A stretch of 39,808 nt of DNA from Aquitalea sp. LB_tupeE (GCF_013391415.1 NZ_JACAXB010000005.1:1-39808); one strand, 5' to 3'. Positions 8,261 through 17,873 are shown, counted from the first letter of the stretch. Notes: a model not told the origin generated them from the letters alone. Program-made: numbers and translations.

Positions 8261-9350
8261 GACGCTTCTCCCCTTGTTGGCACCAGGCAATAAGCTGGCT
8301 GGCAATGGCATGTGCAGGCAGAACAACGCTGGCACCGCCGCGGCGCGCCAGTTCCATTGGCATGCCGAATACGATGGCGGTTTCCTCCGACTCGGCAATG
8401 GTCCGGCCACCAAGCTGATGCAATTGGGTCATTTCATCGGCACCGTCATAGCCCATGCCGGTGAGCATGACCCCAGTCAAATGTGATGCGGGCAGACAGT
8501 CCATGGCCGAACGAACCATCACGCTGACCGAGGGATGCCATAACACTGCCGGGTCTGCCGGACGTGGCGTTGCCATCACCAGCGACTTGCGACGGGACAA
8601 TTGCAGGTCTGCACCGCCGCGTGCGATGTAGATATTTCCACCGCGCAAGGGCATGGCGGCGTGCACCTCCTGTACCGGGAGTACACAGTAGCGATCCATT
8701 CGCTCGGCAAAACTCTGGGTGAAGCCGGCAGGCATGTGCTGCACCACTACCACCGGGTGGGGAAAGTCGGCCGGCAGCTGGGGGAGAATCAGCTCCAGCG
8801 TTTTGGGGCCACCGGTTGATACCCCAATCAGTACCATGCCACTGATTTCACCATCGTCAACGGGTGCAGCGGCGGTGGGCTGGCTGAGTCTGCGTGGTCT
8901 TTGCGGCACGGTATCCATGGCCGGCTGTTGTGCGATTTTGCCCAGCCGTGCGGAGGCGGCAGCCCGTGTTTTGACGATCAGCTCGTCACGGATGCTGCCA
9001 ATATTCAGGGAAATCGTTCCTTCGGGCTTGGTGACTACATCGACAGCGCCAAGTGCCAGGGCTTCCAGGGTTGCTATTGCCCCAACGCGGGTAATCGATG
9101 ACACCATTACCACCGGGGTCGGACGGGCTGCCATGATCAGCGCCAGTGCCTGCAAACCATCCATCTGCGGCATGTTGACATCCAGCGTGATGACGTCGGG
9201 CTGCCACTCCATCAGCTTGGCAATGGCTTCTTTGCCGTTATGTGCCGTTTCGGTCAGCATGTCTTCTTGCTCGCCAAACAATGTGGTCAGATGCCTGCGC
9301 ATCAGTGCCGAATCATCGACGACGAGTACCTTGATCTTTTTGCTTCCCAT
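8226..9350 (-). CDS. cheB: Chemotaxis response regulator / protein-glutamate methylesterase CheB
   Basis: 374 residues, close to the family norm of about 350. An N-terminal receiver (VLVVDDSALMRR, phospho-acceptor in VITLDVNMPQMDG, VTKP) is joined by a linker to the methylesterase/deamidase domain. The catalytic triad is visible as Ser in IGVSTGGPKT, His in VVQHMPAGFTQSFA and Asp in LTGMGYDGA. It removes methyl groups from receptors when phosphorylated by CheA. ATG 9350 is preceded by GGAGG at good distance; a GTG two codons earlier (9356) overlaps that ribosome site and is unlikely. The tail after the esterase domain (EKRHGAQEKCHAGY) is encoded where the HEAT gene already starts. Confidence 0.97.
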   Translation of the reverse strand: MGSKKIKVLVVDDSALMRRHLTTLFGEQEDMLTETAHNGKEAIAKLMEWQPDVITLDVNMPQMDGLQALALIMAARPTPVVMVSSITRVGAIATLEALALGAVDVVTKPEGTISLNIGSIRDELIVKTRAAASARLGKIAQQPAMDTVPQRPRRLSQPTAAAPVDDGEISGMVLIGVSTGGPKTLELILPQLPADFPHPVVVVQHMPAGFTQSFAERMDRYCVLPVQEVHAAMPLRGGNIYIARGGADLQLSRRKSLVMATPRPADPAVLWHPSVSVMVRSAMDCLPASHLTGVMLTGMGYDGADEMTQLHQLGGRTIAESEETAIVFGMPMELARRGGASVVLPAHAIASQLIAWCQQGEKRHGAQEKCHAGY

Positions 9351-9369
9351 CCTCACCTCCTCCCCGCCG

Positions 9370-10938
9370 TCAGGCGGGCTGCTCCAGTGACATTTGCAGC
9401 GAGCCGACCTCCCCGTCGTCCAGCAGCATTCCCGGGTCTATCATCATGATCAGACGGCCCTGCTTTTGCAGATTGGCCACCCGGCAGATCAGCCGGCTGC
9501 TTCCTTCACCCATGTCAGGCGCAGGCTCGAAGGCATGGCGGGGTACTTTCAACACTTCGGCAACGGAATCCACAATGAAACCAGTGCGCAAGCCTCGCAG
9601 CAGATACACCATGATGCGCTGCCGTTCACTTCTTTCGATGGAGCCCAGCCCCAGACGCCGGCGCTGGTCAATCACAGGCAACACCGTGCCTCGCAGATTG
9701 ATGACGCCTTCCATGTAATCGGGTGCGGTGGGCAGAAATGTCAGCTGCTCCGGCACGCGGACGATTTCCTGTACCGACATGATGGGCACACCGAACTCCT
9801 CCTTGCCCAGCCGGAACACCACCACCTGCTCGTCCTCGTCATGACCATCCGCATCAGCCACAAGACCGTCATCACTTGCCATATCACTCTCTCCCTCTTC
9901 TGCAGCATCGGTCCGTGCCAGCTCTACTTCATCGAACATCTGTCCGACATCCAGAATGGAAACCAGCCGCCCCCCATCCTCCAGCCGGCAAATGGCATTG
10001 ATTTCGCGGGTCTCGCGGCGATTCCACATGCCCGGCACTTCATCAATCAGGTTGAAAGGCACACGCAATACTTCGCTGACACTATCGGTCACCAGACCAA
10101 CCATCTGCTCACCGCCAAGGTGAATCACCACCACGCGGTCCTGCTCTCTGTCCTGGTCGTAAGGCATGCCAAACAATCTGCGCAGCGAAATGAGCGGCAA
10201 GAGTCGGGAGCGCAAAGTAACCACGCCCAGCTGTGCTGCCTCGGACTGCGGCACCCGCACCAACTGGCCATCCATCTGGACGATTTCCTGCACATCCTGG
10301 ATATCAATGGCGTATTCCTGACCATCCACACTGAACGAAACAAGCTGACGTTCATCGTCGCTTTCATCGCACAACATTTCCTGCTGCGATACGCTCAGGG
10401 CAACTTCAGACCCACCATGCTCCTGTCGCAACTGAATGCCGGAAAAATGACGGTCAATCAGAACCTGGAAATCAAGCAGCAGGATGAGGCGTCCGTTCCC
10501 ATCCTTGATCACGCCTTGCAGAAACTCACTGCGTGCACTGTCAGGCAAGGTGTCGGTAGACTGGATATCTTCGTCACGGGCGCTGACCACGCTGGCCACG
10601 TGATCCACCAGGAAACCAAGCGGCATACCCAAATTGATGACCAGCGCACGGGTTGCTTCATCCGCCGCACGGTCCGGCAGGCCGAACAATCTACGCAGAG
10701 AGAGAATGGGTAACACCTTGCCACGCAAATTGGCCAAGCCGTCCAGGGCTGTCGGTGCCAGTGGCAAGTGGACAATACCGGGAACCCGGATGATTTCCTG
10801 TACCGGCGCCATCGGGACGGCAAACAGCTCCCCCTCCACGCAGAAGGTCACATAATGGCTGCCATCCGCACCGCTGACTTCATCATCCTGCGGTGGCTCC
10901 AGCTGCAGCTCGGCAGCCTGTTCATCACTTGTAGACAT
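9370..10938 (-). CDS. Triple CheW-domain coupling protein
   Basis: 522 residues holding three complete CheW-like domains in tandem, about 25-170, 185-340 and 355-510, joined by acidic linkers. Each has the CheW pattern: FxVxGxxFAVPxxxVQEIxxV, then NLRGKVLPILSLRRLFG (domain 1), TLRSRLLPLISLRRLFG (domain 2) and NLRGTVLPVIDQRRRLG (domain 3), then the strand with GFLVDxVxxV. The conserved Arg of the CheW LRG motif is kept in all three. Single-domain CheW is about 160 residues, so this is a threefold fusion. It is the only CheW of the operon and sits 23 bp after the double-tip receptor gene, with GGAG before the ATG. One molecule could bridge several CheA or receptor units in the array. Confidence 0.93.
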   Translation of the reverse strand: MSTSDEQAAELQLEPPQDDEVSGADGSHYVTFCVEGELFAVPMAPVQEIIRVPGIVHLPLAPTALDGLANLRGKVLPILSLRRLFGLPDRAADEATRALVINLGMPLGFLVDHVASVVSARDEDIQSTDTLPDSARSEFLQGVIKDGNGRLILLLDFQVLIDRHFSGIQLRQEHGGSEVALSVSQQEMLCDESDDERQLVSFSVDGQEYAIDIQDVQEIVQMDGQLVRVPQSEAAQLGVVTLRSRLLPLISLRRLFGMPYDQDREQDRVVVIHLGGEQMVGLVTDSVSEVLRVPFNLIDEVPGMWNRRETREINAICRLEDGGRLVSILDVGQMFDEVELARTDAAEEGESDMASDDGLVADADGHDEDEQVVVFRLGKEEFGVPIMSVQEIVRVPEQLTFLPTAPDYMEGVINLRGTVLPVIDQRRRLGLGSIERSERQRIMVYLLRGLRTGFIVDSVAEVLKVPRHAFEPAPDMGEGSSRLICRVANLQKQGRLIMMIDPGMLLDDGEVGSLQMSLEQPA

Positions 10939-10961
10939 GGTGTCTTTCTCCAGCCGATGGC

Positions 10962-12884
10962 TTAGCCGTTGCTCTGCAGCTCATCCGCCAGAGAGGCGAT
11001 CTCTTCGATTGCAGCAGACAGCTCTTCAGCGCCTTGTGCTTGCTGTTTGGCTGCTACGCTCGCCTGCTCCGCCGCCTTCTCAGCTTCGGCGGACGCGCCG
11101 GCAATCTGCTCGACACCGCCTTTTACTTCACTCACCATGGCAACAATCAGCTGCGACTTATCCAGCGCCGACCTGTTGCTGGCCAGGATATCGGCAACAT
11201 CGATTTCTATTTGCTGCATGTCCTGCACCACAACTTTGGCTTTGTCGGCCTCCGAGATGGCACCTTGCATGATTTCTTCGATATCCCGCTGCACAAAGCC
11301 GACCTGGTCCTGGATGTCCTTCACCATGTCCTTGATGCGGTCGGCATTCTCGGCCGAGTCATGTGCCAGATTCCGGATATCTGTCGCCACCACTACAAAG
11401 CCCTTGCCGAACTCGCCTGCGCGCGCCGCTTCAATCGCACCATTCACCGCCAGCATGTTTGTCTGGATCGACACCGTGGTAATGGCATCCACAATCTTGT
11501 CGATACGGCGTGAAATCAGTGCCAGGTCCTTGATTTGCTTGAGACTGCCCTGACTATCGGACACAGAATCCCCGATAACCTTGATAAGGCTGTCAATCAG
11601 CTTCTTGTTCTCATCCAGCAATTCCTGGATGTTGTTGGCTTTTTCCAGCGAGGATTGGCAGCGAGCCTCGGTCAGCTTCAATCCGGACTCGATCTGGTTG
11701 ATGGCGGAAGATGATTGTGCAGTGGCTGCGGCCTGTTGCTGGGCACCTTTGCGAATCTGGTCCAGCGCCAACATGACCTGGGAACTGGAACGATTGATTT
11801 CCTGGATACTGGCAGACAACTCTTCGGCGGCAGCCGCCACGTCTTCCGCGCTCTTGTTGATATCGGTGGAGTTCTTCAGCTCATCCGACAGTTCAGACAG
11901 ACTTTGCGCGGCCTGCTCGCACTCGGACAGCGCCAGGCTTTGCTCGCCAACGGTTTTGTTGCTCTCTTCGCAGGCTGCAGATTGCTCCTCAGCCGCGGCA
12001 GCAATCGCCTCTGCGCCCTGCATGGCTTGCTCACCAGCCTTTTCCGACTCGCTTGCCGCATTCAGCAGGGTTACCGCATCGGCAGAAATGTCCTGACATG
12101 CCAGGCGAATCACCTCCAGCTGGTTGGTAATCACACTGCTTCTGTCTACTTCCTGCTCGATGGTGGTGGCAGCCTGATTGATGCGGGTAGAGATCACATT
12201 GACCTCTTGCTGGATTTGCGAGACCAGCTCCTGGATTTCCTTGGCACTTTTTTCCGAAGTTTCAGCCAGCGTACGTACTTCGTCGGCCACCACGGCAAAC
12301 CCTTTGCCATGCTTGCCTGCGCGTGCAGCTTCGATGGCGGCATTGAGGGCCAACAGATTGGTCTGGTCTGCAATGCGGGCAACTGCCTTGACGATATCGC
12401 CAATATTCGAAGCCTGGCGCTCCAGTTCTCCCACCATCTGGGTCGATGTCTTTTGCCGTTCGGCAGCCAGCCTGATATTGCCAATGGTCAGCGATACCGA
12501 ACCATTAATCTGGCGGGCAATCTGCTGCATGGCCTCGGCCTTGCCCTTGGCGGTATTGGCTGCGACTTTCTGCTCGGCAATATCCCGGCTCATATGGTCA
12601 ATCGCACGCAAGGACTGCTGGGCAGCACCGGATGCCTGCTCCGCACCGCTTGCAATCTGGTCACTGGCCCGGCGCAGTTCTTCTGCAGCTGACGCAGCCT
12701 GATTGATGCCGGAAGCCAGTTGTGAACAGGCAGCAGCAATGCGTTCTGCCGCCTGTTGCTGCTTGGCCAGTGTTCTGGCCTTGCGACGCTGTGCTTCCGC
12801 CTCACGCAAACTGTTCTGACCGACCAGCTTCTTCACCTCCAGATCGGCTTCAACCTTGACCGGTGTCTTTTTAACCAAAGCCAT
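10962..12884 (-). CDS. Soluble chemoreceptor with two signalling tips (DosM-like)
   Basis: 640 residues, almost entirely helical coiled coil, with no signal peptide, membrane segment or ligand-binding domain. Two receptor hairpin tips are present: [18 protein letters not shown] at residues 173-190 and [18 protein letters not shown] at 473-490, exactly 300 residues apart. Both are followed by the usual G-K-G-F-x-V-V-A and DEVRTLAE / TDIRNLAH strands. Glu-rich stretches typical of methylation helices flank them ([39 protein letters not shown]). No CheR-tethering pentapeptide ends the chain. ATG 12884 follows GGGAGG at five to six bases. It is the first gene of the operon. I recall DosM of Vibrio cholerae as a known double-tip receptor that builds a cytoplasmic array; a similar role is inferred. 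Confidence 0.9.
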   Translation of the reverse strand: MALVKKTPVKVEADLEVKKLVGQNSLREAEAQRRKARTLAKQQQAAERIAAACSQLASGINQAASAAEELRRASDQIASGAEQASGAAQQSLRAIDHMSRDIAEQKVAANTAKGKAEAMQQIARQINGSVSLTIGNIRLAAERQKTSTQMVGELERQASNIGDIVKAVARIADQTNLLALNAAIEAARAGKHGKGFAVVADEVRTLAETSEKSAKEIQELVSQIQQEVNVISTRINQAATTIEQEVDRSSVITNQLEVIRLACQDISADAVTLLNAASESEKAGEQAMQGAEAIAAAAEEQSAACEESNKTVGEQSLALSECEQAAQSLSELSDELKNSTDINKSAEDVAAAAEELSASIQEINRSSSQVMLALDQIRKGAQQQAAATAQSSSAINQIESGLKLTEARCQSSLEKANNIQELLDENKKLIDSLIKVIGDSVSDSQGSLKQIKDLALISRRIDKIVDAITTVSIQTNMLAVNGAIEAARAGEFGKGFVVVATDIRNLAHDSAENADRIKDMVKDIQDQVGFVQRDIEEIMQGAISEADKAKVVVQDMQQIEIDVADILASNRSALDKSQLIVAMVSEVKGGVEQIAGASAEAEKAAEQASVAAKQQAQGAEELSAAIEEIASLADELQSNG

Positions 12885-12956
12885 CTTGACCTCCCTAGCT
12901 CCCGCTAGCCGCTGATTTGAATAAAAATGGATGTTTTTAAATCGTTTGATTAAAAA

Positions 12957-12984
12957 GCATCGGCACCACGCATTGAATAACTTA
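12957..12984 (-). promoter_or_regulatory. Candidate sigma-28-type promoter of the chemosensory operon
   Basis: On the minus strand a GCCGATGC box (12957-12964) resembles the flagellar/chemotaxis sigma-28 -10 consensus GCCGATAA. A TAAG (12981-12984) stands 16 bases upstream, where the consensus expects TAAA at about 15. The box lies about 73 bases before the receptor ATG. The -35 is imperfect, so this is a candidate only. Confidence 0.35.
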
Positions 12985-13459
12985 CTTTTATCCTTGTTAG
13001 CAGAGCCAATTTACTTTTCAAGAAAAATATCTTCGTCATAGATGTGATGCTTCTCCGTACCTGAGCAACTTGGAGATCAAGCAATTGGATGACTGTGACT
13101 TGTCATCGCGCCAAGCCAGAATGGCCAAGGGGTGTCCACCTTCCAGATTGATCGAAACGGTCAGCACAGCAGCTACTTCATCTGCGACCACATTTTCGAG
13201 AGGCATGAAGTCTGACCCGCTACGGTTAAGGGCGGCATTACCAGGTGATGTCGGCACTGCGCTGTGAATGCAGAAGGAGAGGTGTGGGTTGGGCGTTGGC
13301 TGACGAGATGTCATGCAAGAGCTGCCGTTTTCTACAGGCACACAGGGATGATCACTGACTTGTAGAGGGGCTGAGTTGGCTGCAAGTGGAGGAAGCGGTC
13401 ATGCATGCCATCACTCATGCACTGAGAATGTGCAATCATGCAGCTTGATGGTTTATGTT

Positions 13460-13487
13460 TAAAGTATAGTCAATTTATTGCCATTTC
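13460..13487 (+). promoter_or_regulatory. Candidate sigma-28-type promoter of the PAS receptor gene
   Basis: TAAAGTAT (13460-13467) and GCCATTTC (13480-13487) are separated by 12 bases, near the sigma-28 layout TAAAGTTT-N11-GCCGATAA. The -10 half is only a partial match. It lies about 70 bases before the ATG at 13557. A sigma-70 reading (TATAGT at 13465-13470) lacks a -35 at usual distance. Confidence 0.33.
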
Positions 13488-13556
13488 TGACAAATGAATT
13501 GAAAAGTTGCACCGGACGATCCTCCTGTCTATAGAAAATCACAGGAGGTGAGCCAC

Positions 13557-16412
13557 ATGATCAATGAAGCCACAGCCCGCATCAGCGAGGCACTACGCGT
13601 TTGCGGAGGAGAAGCCTCCAGTGAATTGCGGGACATATCCGAATTCTTCAAAGCCATCAACCGCAATCAAGCCATTGTCGAATTTGATTTGCACGGCATC
13701 ATTGTTGAAGCCAATGACAACTTCTTGCGCTTGTTTGGTTTCAAGCGGGATATGCTGATTGGCAAACACCACCATGCAATCTGGATTGAATCGCAGGTCA
13801 ACAGCGGTGAATACGATGCGCTATGGAAGGCCTTGTGCAATGGGGAAGCCGTCAGTGGCGAATTCCACCGCAAGAAAGCCAGCGGCGAAGATATCTACAT
13901 CCAGGCGTATTACAACCCCCTGCTCAATGAAGATGGTGCCCCTTACAGGATCATCAAATTCACAGCGGACATCACCGCGAGAAAAAAGGCCCAGCACGAA
14001 GAGCAAGGCAAAGTATATGCAGCCGAGCAGTCGCAATGCGTTATCGAATTTGACCTCGATGGACGCATCGTCGCGGTCAACGATATTTTCCTGAGGCTGA
14101 TGGGTTATACGCACGAGGGCGTAATCGGCCAACATCACAGCATGTTCTGCCCGGTAGAAGTTTCCCAGAGTGATGCCTACGAAAACTTCTGGAATGCGTT
14201 ACGTGAGGGACGGGCACAAAGTGGTGAGTTCCTGCGCCTGAATCACCGCCACCAGCCCGTATGGCTGCAGGCAACCTACACACCCATCCTGGGACTTGAT
14301 GGCAAGCCATTCAAAGTGGTGAAGTACGCCACGGACATTACCGCCGCCAAAGAAAAAGCCCTGGAAGATGAAGGCAAGGTGAATGCGATTTCCCGCTCGC
14401 AGGGCGTCATCGAATTCGATATGGCAGGTATTGTCCAGCAGGCAAACCAGAACTTCCTGAAACTGATGGGTTATGAGCTGGATGAAATCAAGGGCCAGCA
14501 TCATCGTTTGTTTGTGACCGAAGAAGAGGCAGAGAGCCCTGCCTATCGGGCATTCTGGCAGAAAATGAACAAGGGCGAGTTTGATGCTGGCGAGTATCTG
14601 CGTATTGGCAAAAACGGCAAGCGCATCTGGATACAAGCCACTTACAACCCTATCTTTGACCTGGAGGGAAAGCCGGTCAAGGTGGTGAAATATTGTAGTG
14701 ACATCACTTCGGAAAAACAGGATGCACAGGAGAACCGCAGTCGTTTGAAGGCCGTCAGCGAAAGCCTGTGCTACGCCGAACTTGATCGTGAAAGCAATTT
14801 CATTCAGTGCAACGAACAGCTGTGCCAGGTTCTGGGCTATACCCATTCCGAAATGCTTGGCAAGGGGCTGCAAAAATTGCTTTTCGAAGAAGACCAGGGT
14901 AGTGCTGCCAATCAGGACATCTGGCGCGAATTACACCGCGGCCATGTCCATACTGGCGAAATGCGCTTTCAGGCTGCTGGACGGCAAGAGGTATGGATCA
15001 ACCTTACCTTGACTCCCGTCACCGGCCTGGCAGGGGAATTGTCCAAAGTGATTCTTCTGGCGCGTGATATCACCAAAGAGAAACTGGAACGGCTGGAAAC
15101 CGAGGGAAAACTGTCGGCCATTAATCGTGCCCAGGCGGTGATTGAGTTTGACCTCAGCGGTAAGGTGCTTGGCGCCAATGATAATTTCCTGGCCTTGATG
15201 GGCTACCGTCTGGAACAAATCCAAGGCATGCATCACCGGATGTTTGTTGATCCACAAGAAATATCCAAAGCAGATTACCAGAACTTCTGGGAGCGTTTGG
15301 CACGCGGGGAATTCTTCTCGGGGGAATACAAGCGGATTGCCAACGGCGGAAAAGAAGTATGGATTCAGGCAACCTACAATCCGGTTCTCAATCCCAGCGG
15401 CCAGCCAATCAAGGTGGTGAAGATTGCCAGTGATATCACCCAGGCCAAACTGCATAATGCCGAGTACCGGGCCAAGGTAGATGCCATCAACGCGGGCCAA
15501 GCCATGGTGGAGTTCGACCTGCAAGGTAATATCCTGACGGCAAACCGTAATTTCCTCGCTGCCATGGGCTATACGCTGCGAGAAATCCAGGGGCATCACC
15601 ACAGCATCTTCTGCACCGCTGAATATACTCATAGCGCGGAATATCGCGACTTCTGGTTAAGTCTGAGTGAAGGAAAGTTCGTCAGTGGACGCTTTCACCG
15701 GGTGGGTAAATTCAGCCGCGATGTATGGATTCAGGCTACTTACAATCCCATTTTCGACCTGAATGGTACCGTCTGCAAAATCATCAAATACGCTTATGAC
15801 GTAACCAAAGAAGTACAGATGGAGCGTGAAATCTCGCAGAAATCCCGCGAAATGGCAGACAGCGTCAGCATTCTGGTGGAAAGCATCAATATGGTGGCAA
15901 CCCTCTCCGGACAAGCTTCAGTTCTTTCCGGGCAAGCTGCATCCGTGGCCAGTGAGGGAAGTCAGGCACTGGAACAATCCTTGCAGCTGATTGCGAAAAT
16001 ACGCCGTAGTGCTGATCGCATCGCAGAGATTGTCGGTGTAATCAGTGAAATTGCCAACCAGACAAACCTGCTGGCATTCAATGCAGCCATCGAAGCGGCG
16101 CGGGCCGGTCAGCACGGTGTAGGTTTTTCTGTCGTGGCAGCCGAAGTCCGCAAGCTGGCAGAACGCTGCTCCAAAGCCGCGCAGGAAATCACCGAGCAGG
16201 TTCAGCTGGCAGACGGCCAGGTGGATCAGGGCATAGAGGCCAGTCAGCGTGCTGCCAGCAACTTCAAGGGAATCCACCATGGTGTAGAGCAGACAGCAAG
16301 CAGCATCCAGGAAATTGTCGATGTTACCCGGCGCCAGGCAGAGCTGACCACGGAGGTCAAACTGTTGATTACCTCACTTGCCCGCAACGGCGGCAATACC
16401 GGGAGCAATTAA
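13557..16412 (+). CDS. Soluble methyl-accepting receptor with six tandem PAS domains
   Basis: 951 residues from ATG 13557, which has AGGAGG eight bases upstream; a GTG three codons earlier overlaps that site. Six PAS domains of about 122 residues run from about 30 to 765. Each follows VxEFDLxGxIxxANxNFL, MGYxxxEIxGxHH and then WIQATYNPIFD and KVVKYxxDIT. The fourth is divergent: no HH pair, CYAELDRESNF and WINLTLTPVTG. The end is a short receptor signalling domain with tip [19 protein letters not shown] (about 830-850). No membrane segment is present. The PAS-plus-receptor layout recalls BdlA/Aer-type energy, redox or haem/flavin sensors, but no cofactor can be assigned. The stop is followed immediately by the GTG of the next gene. 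Confidence 0.94.
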   Translation: MINEATARISEALRVCGGEASSELRDISEFFKAINRNQAIVEFDLHGIIVEANDNFLRLFGFKRDMLIGKHHHAIWIESQVNSGEYDALWKALCNGEAVSGEFHRKKASGEDIYIQAYYNPLLNEDGAPYRIIKFTADITARKKAQHEEQGKVYAAEQSQCVIEFDLDGRIVAVNDIFLRLMGYTHEGVIGQHHSMFCPVEVSQSDAYENFWNALREGRAQSGEFLRLNHRHQPVWLQATYTPILGLDGKPFKVVKYATDITAAKEKALEDEGKVNAISRSQGVIEFDMAGIVQQANQNFLKLMGYELDEIKGQHHRLFVTEEEAESPAYRAFWQKMNKGEFDAGEYLRIGKNGKRIWIQATYNPIFDLEGKPVKVVKYCSDITSEKQDAQENRSRLKAVSESLCYAELDRESNFIQCNEQLCQVLGYTHSEMLGKGLQKLLFEEDQGSAANQDIWRELHRGHVHTGEMRFQAAGRQEVWINLTLTPVTGLAGELSKVILLARDITKEKLERLETEGKLSAINRAQAVIEFDLSGKVLGANDNFLALMGYRLEQIQGMHHRMFVDPQEISKADYQNFWERLARGEFFSGEYKRIANGGKEVWIQATYNPVLNPSGQPIKVVKIASDITQAKLHNAEYRAKVDAINAGQAMVEFDLQGNILTANRNFLAAMGYTLREIQGHHHSIFCTAEYTHSAEYRDFWLSLSEGKFVSGRFHRVGKFSRDVWIQATYNPIFDLNGTVCKIIKYAYDVTKEVQMEREISQKSREMADSVSILVESINMVATLSGQASVLSGQAASVASEGSQALEQSLQLIAKIRRSADRIAEIVGVISEIANQTNLLAFNAAIEAARAGQHGVGFSVVAAEVRKLAERCSKAAQEITEQVQLADGQVDQGIEASQRAASNFKGIHHGVEQTASSIQEIVDVTRRQAELTTEVKLLITSLARNGGNTGSN

Positions 16413-17873
16413 GTGACTTCCCGTCGTTACGGAATTTTCGCCGTCAACGATAGCTTGCTGGCACTGGATATCGAATGCCTGAGAGAAGTGGTGCCCTGCC
16501 CGGTACTCAATAGCATGCCGGGCAGGCACCCTGCTTTGAAAGGGTGTTTCAGCCTGCGTGGTGTACTGATTCCTGTCATCGACCTTCGGGTTTTGATGTC
16601 AGATGGCAGCGAACCAGCAACACTACATAACGTGGTTGTGGTCACGTCACATCATCGCGTGCTTGGTCTGCTGGCATCGGATGTTCAGCAGGTCGTGGAT
16701 TGTGAAGCGCAACTGGTTGTGGATAGTGACAAGGAGCACATCATTACCGGTGGCTTCACCCTTCCGGGAGAGCAACGGCCCGTCAGTGTGATTGATGCAG
16801 ACAGATTGTGTGCCTTGTCTGGCATCCCTGTTACCGAGCAAGGGCAGGCCGAAACCGACATGACCGGGAACAACACGATAGACAGTACAATTCATCACCT
16901 GATGCTGATGAGTAGTGGAGGGGTGCCGCTTGCCATTGACGCCACCGTTGTTCACACCATCATCCTCAACCCGGTCATTGAAAGCTCACCGATAAAGTCC
17001 GGTTTTTGTCTGGGCATCATCCGTTATCAGAATTTGCGTATTCCCGTACTCAGTTTGCTGGGAACATTGGGGATAGATCAGCCGAGCGTGCCTCCCAGGC
17101 AGGCCTTTGTCATCCGCTATGAGGATGGCTATCTTGCATTTACCGTTGAAAACATTTTCGACGTCGTCAAACTGGGGCATTTTCATCCCATGCCACTGCC
17201 AGCACGCTCCTTCAAGGACGCGGCCAACTTTATTGGCGTGGTGTCTGTCCATGATTTACCGGTCGACACGCTTGGCATCAACGGCGACGGCCAGCAACAC
17301 TTTCTGTTGATTGCCGATACCCAGCTGCGCAACCGGCAAACACTTCGTGATATCGCTCACATCACCATGCCGGATAACGCTCCCCAAGCGGATAGCCTGC
17401 AAGCCGGAGACGGCCCCGGAGGAAAACAAACCCTGCATGTTCTGACTGTGGACGTGAATGGTGAGATTGCCTGCCGGGTGGATCAAGTCTTGCAAATCCT
17501 GCCGTGGTCTGAAGGTAAATTACTGACTTGCTCCGAAGGGAAGCAGGCAGGCCTTGTTGTCAGTCGTGAACAAGCCATCCCGACTTTTTGTCTCAGTTCG
17601 GTGTTAGGGGTGCCGCAGTCACCCGTCAGCAATACCGCCAGTATTCTGGTGGTGCAAACAGAGTACGGCCTTGTCGGTTTTTCAGTACCCAGGCTGATTA
17701 CCATCGACAATGGCCGCCCTATTGCTCAGTCAGCATCATCATCCACTACGGACGAAAATGCATGGGTAGCGGATGCTGCATCAGGCCATGTCTCGCTGCA
17801 AACAGCTCATGGACCTCGTTTACTCACCTTGCTTGATTTGCAAAAGCTGGGGCAATACTGCCTGAGCCAATAA
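16413..17873 (+). CDS. Divergent triple CheW-like protein paired with the six-PAS receptor
   Basis: 486 residues, GTG start immediately after the receptor stop (TAAGTG) with GGGAG seven bases before it. Three CheW-like units are visible. The first (about 5-135) has FAVNDSLLALDIECLREVV and FSLRGVLIPVIDLR. The second (about 160-310) has GGVPLAIDATVVHTII, RYQNLRIPVLSLLG and YLAFTVENIFDVV. The third (about 340-486) has VNGEIACRVDQVLQILPW, AIPTFCLSSVLG and YGLVGFSVPRLITID. Only the first keeps the LRG motif; the third is the most decayed. No membrane or catalytic motifs appear. The gene is translationally coupled to the PAS receptor and is probably its dedicated adaptor. It parallels the triple CheW gene at 9370 but is far more diverged. 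Confidence 0.8.
   Translation: MTSRRYGIFAVNDSLLALDIECLREVVPCPVLNSMPGRHPALKGCFSLRGVLIPVIDLRVLMSDGSEPATLHNVVVVTSHHRVLGLLASDVQQVVDCEAQLVVDSDKEHIITGGFTLPGEQRPVSVIDADRLCALSGIPVTEQGQAETDMTGNNTIDSTIHHLMLMSSGGVPLAIDATVVHTIILNPVIESSPIKSGFCLGIIRYQNLRIPVLSLLGTLGIDQPSVPPRQAFVIRYEDGYLAFTVENIFDVVKLGHFHPMPLPARSFKDAANFIGVVSVHDLPVDTLGINGDGQQHFLLIADTQLRNRQTLRDIAHITMPDNAPQADSLQAGDGPGGKQTLHVLTVDVNGEIACRVDQVLQILPWSEGKLLTCSEGKQAGLVVSREQAIPTFCLSSVLGVPQSPVSNTASILVVQTEYGLVGFSVPRLITIDNGRPIAQSASSSTTDENAWVADAASGHVSLQTAHGPRLLTLLDLQKLGQYCLSQ

Larger units (their letters stand above)
12885..13556. other. Divergent intergenic region between the two chemosensory units
   Basis: About 670 bases without a convincing gene. AT-rich ends (12910-13030 and 13440-13540) carry the candidate promoters. 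The centre (13036-13341) is more GC-balanced and holds a minus-strand open frame of about 100 codons, with an inner ATG at 13206 giving MPLENVVADEVAAV onward. It has no ribosome site and no family I recognise. It could be a gene remnant. Confidence 0.5.

Noticed and set aside
13036-13341. A 101-codon minus-strand frame between the two chemosensory units
   Set aside because: No ribosome site at either possible start and no family resemblance; kept only as a possible remnant in the intergenic entry.
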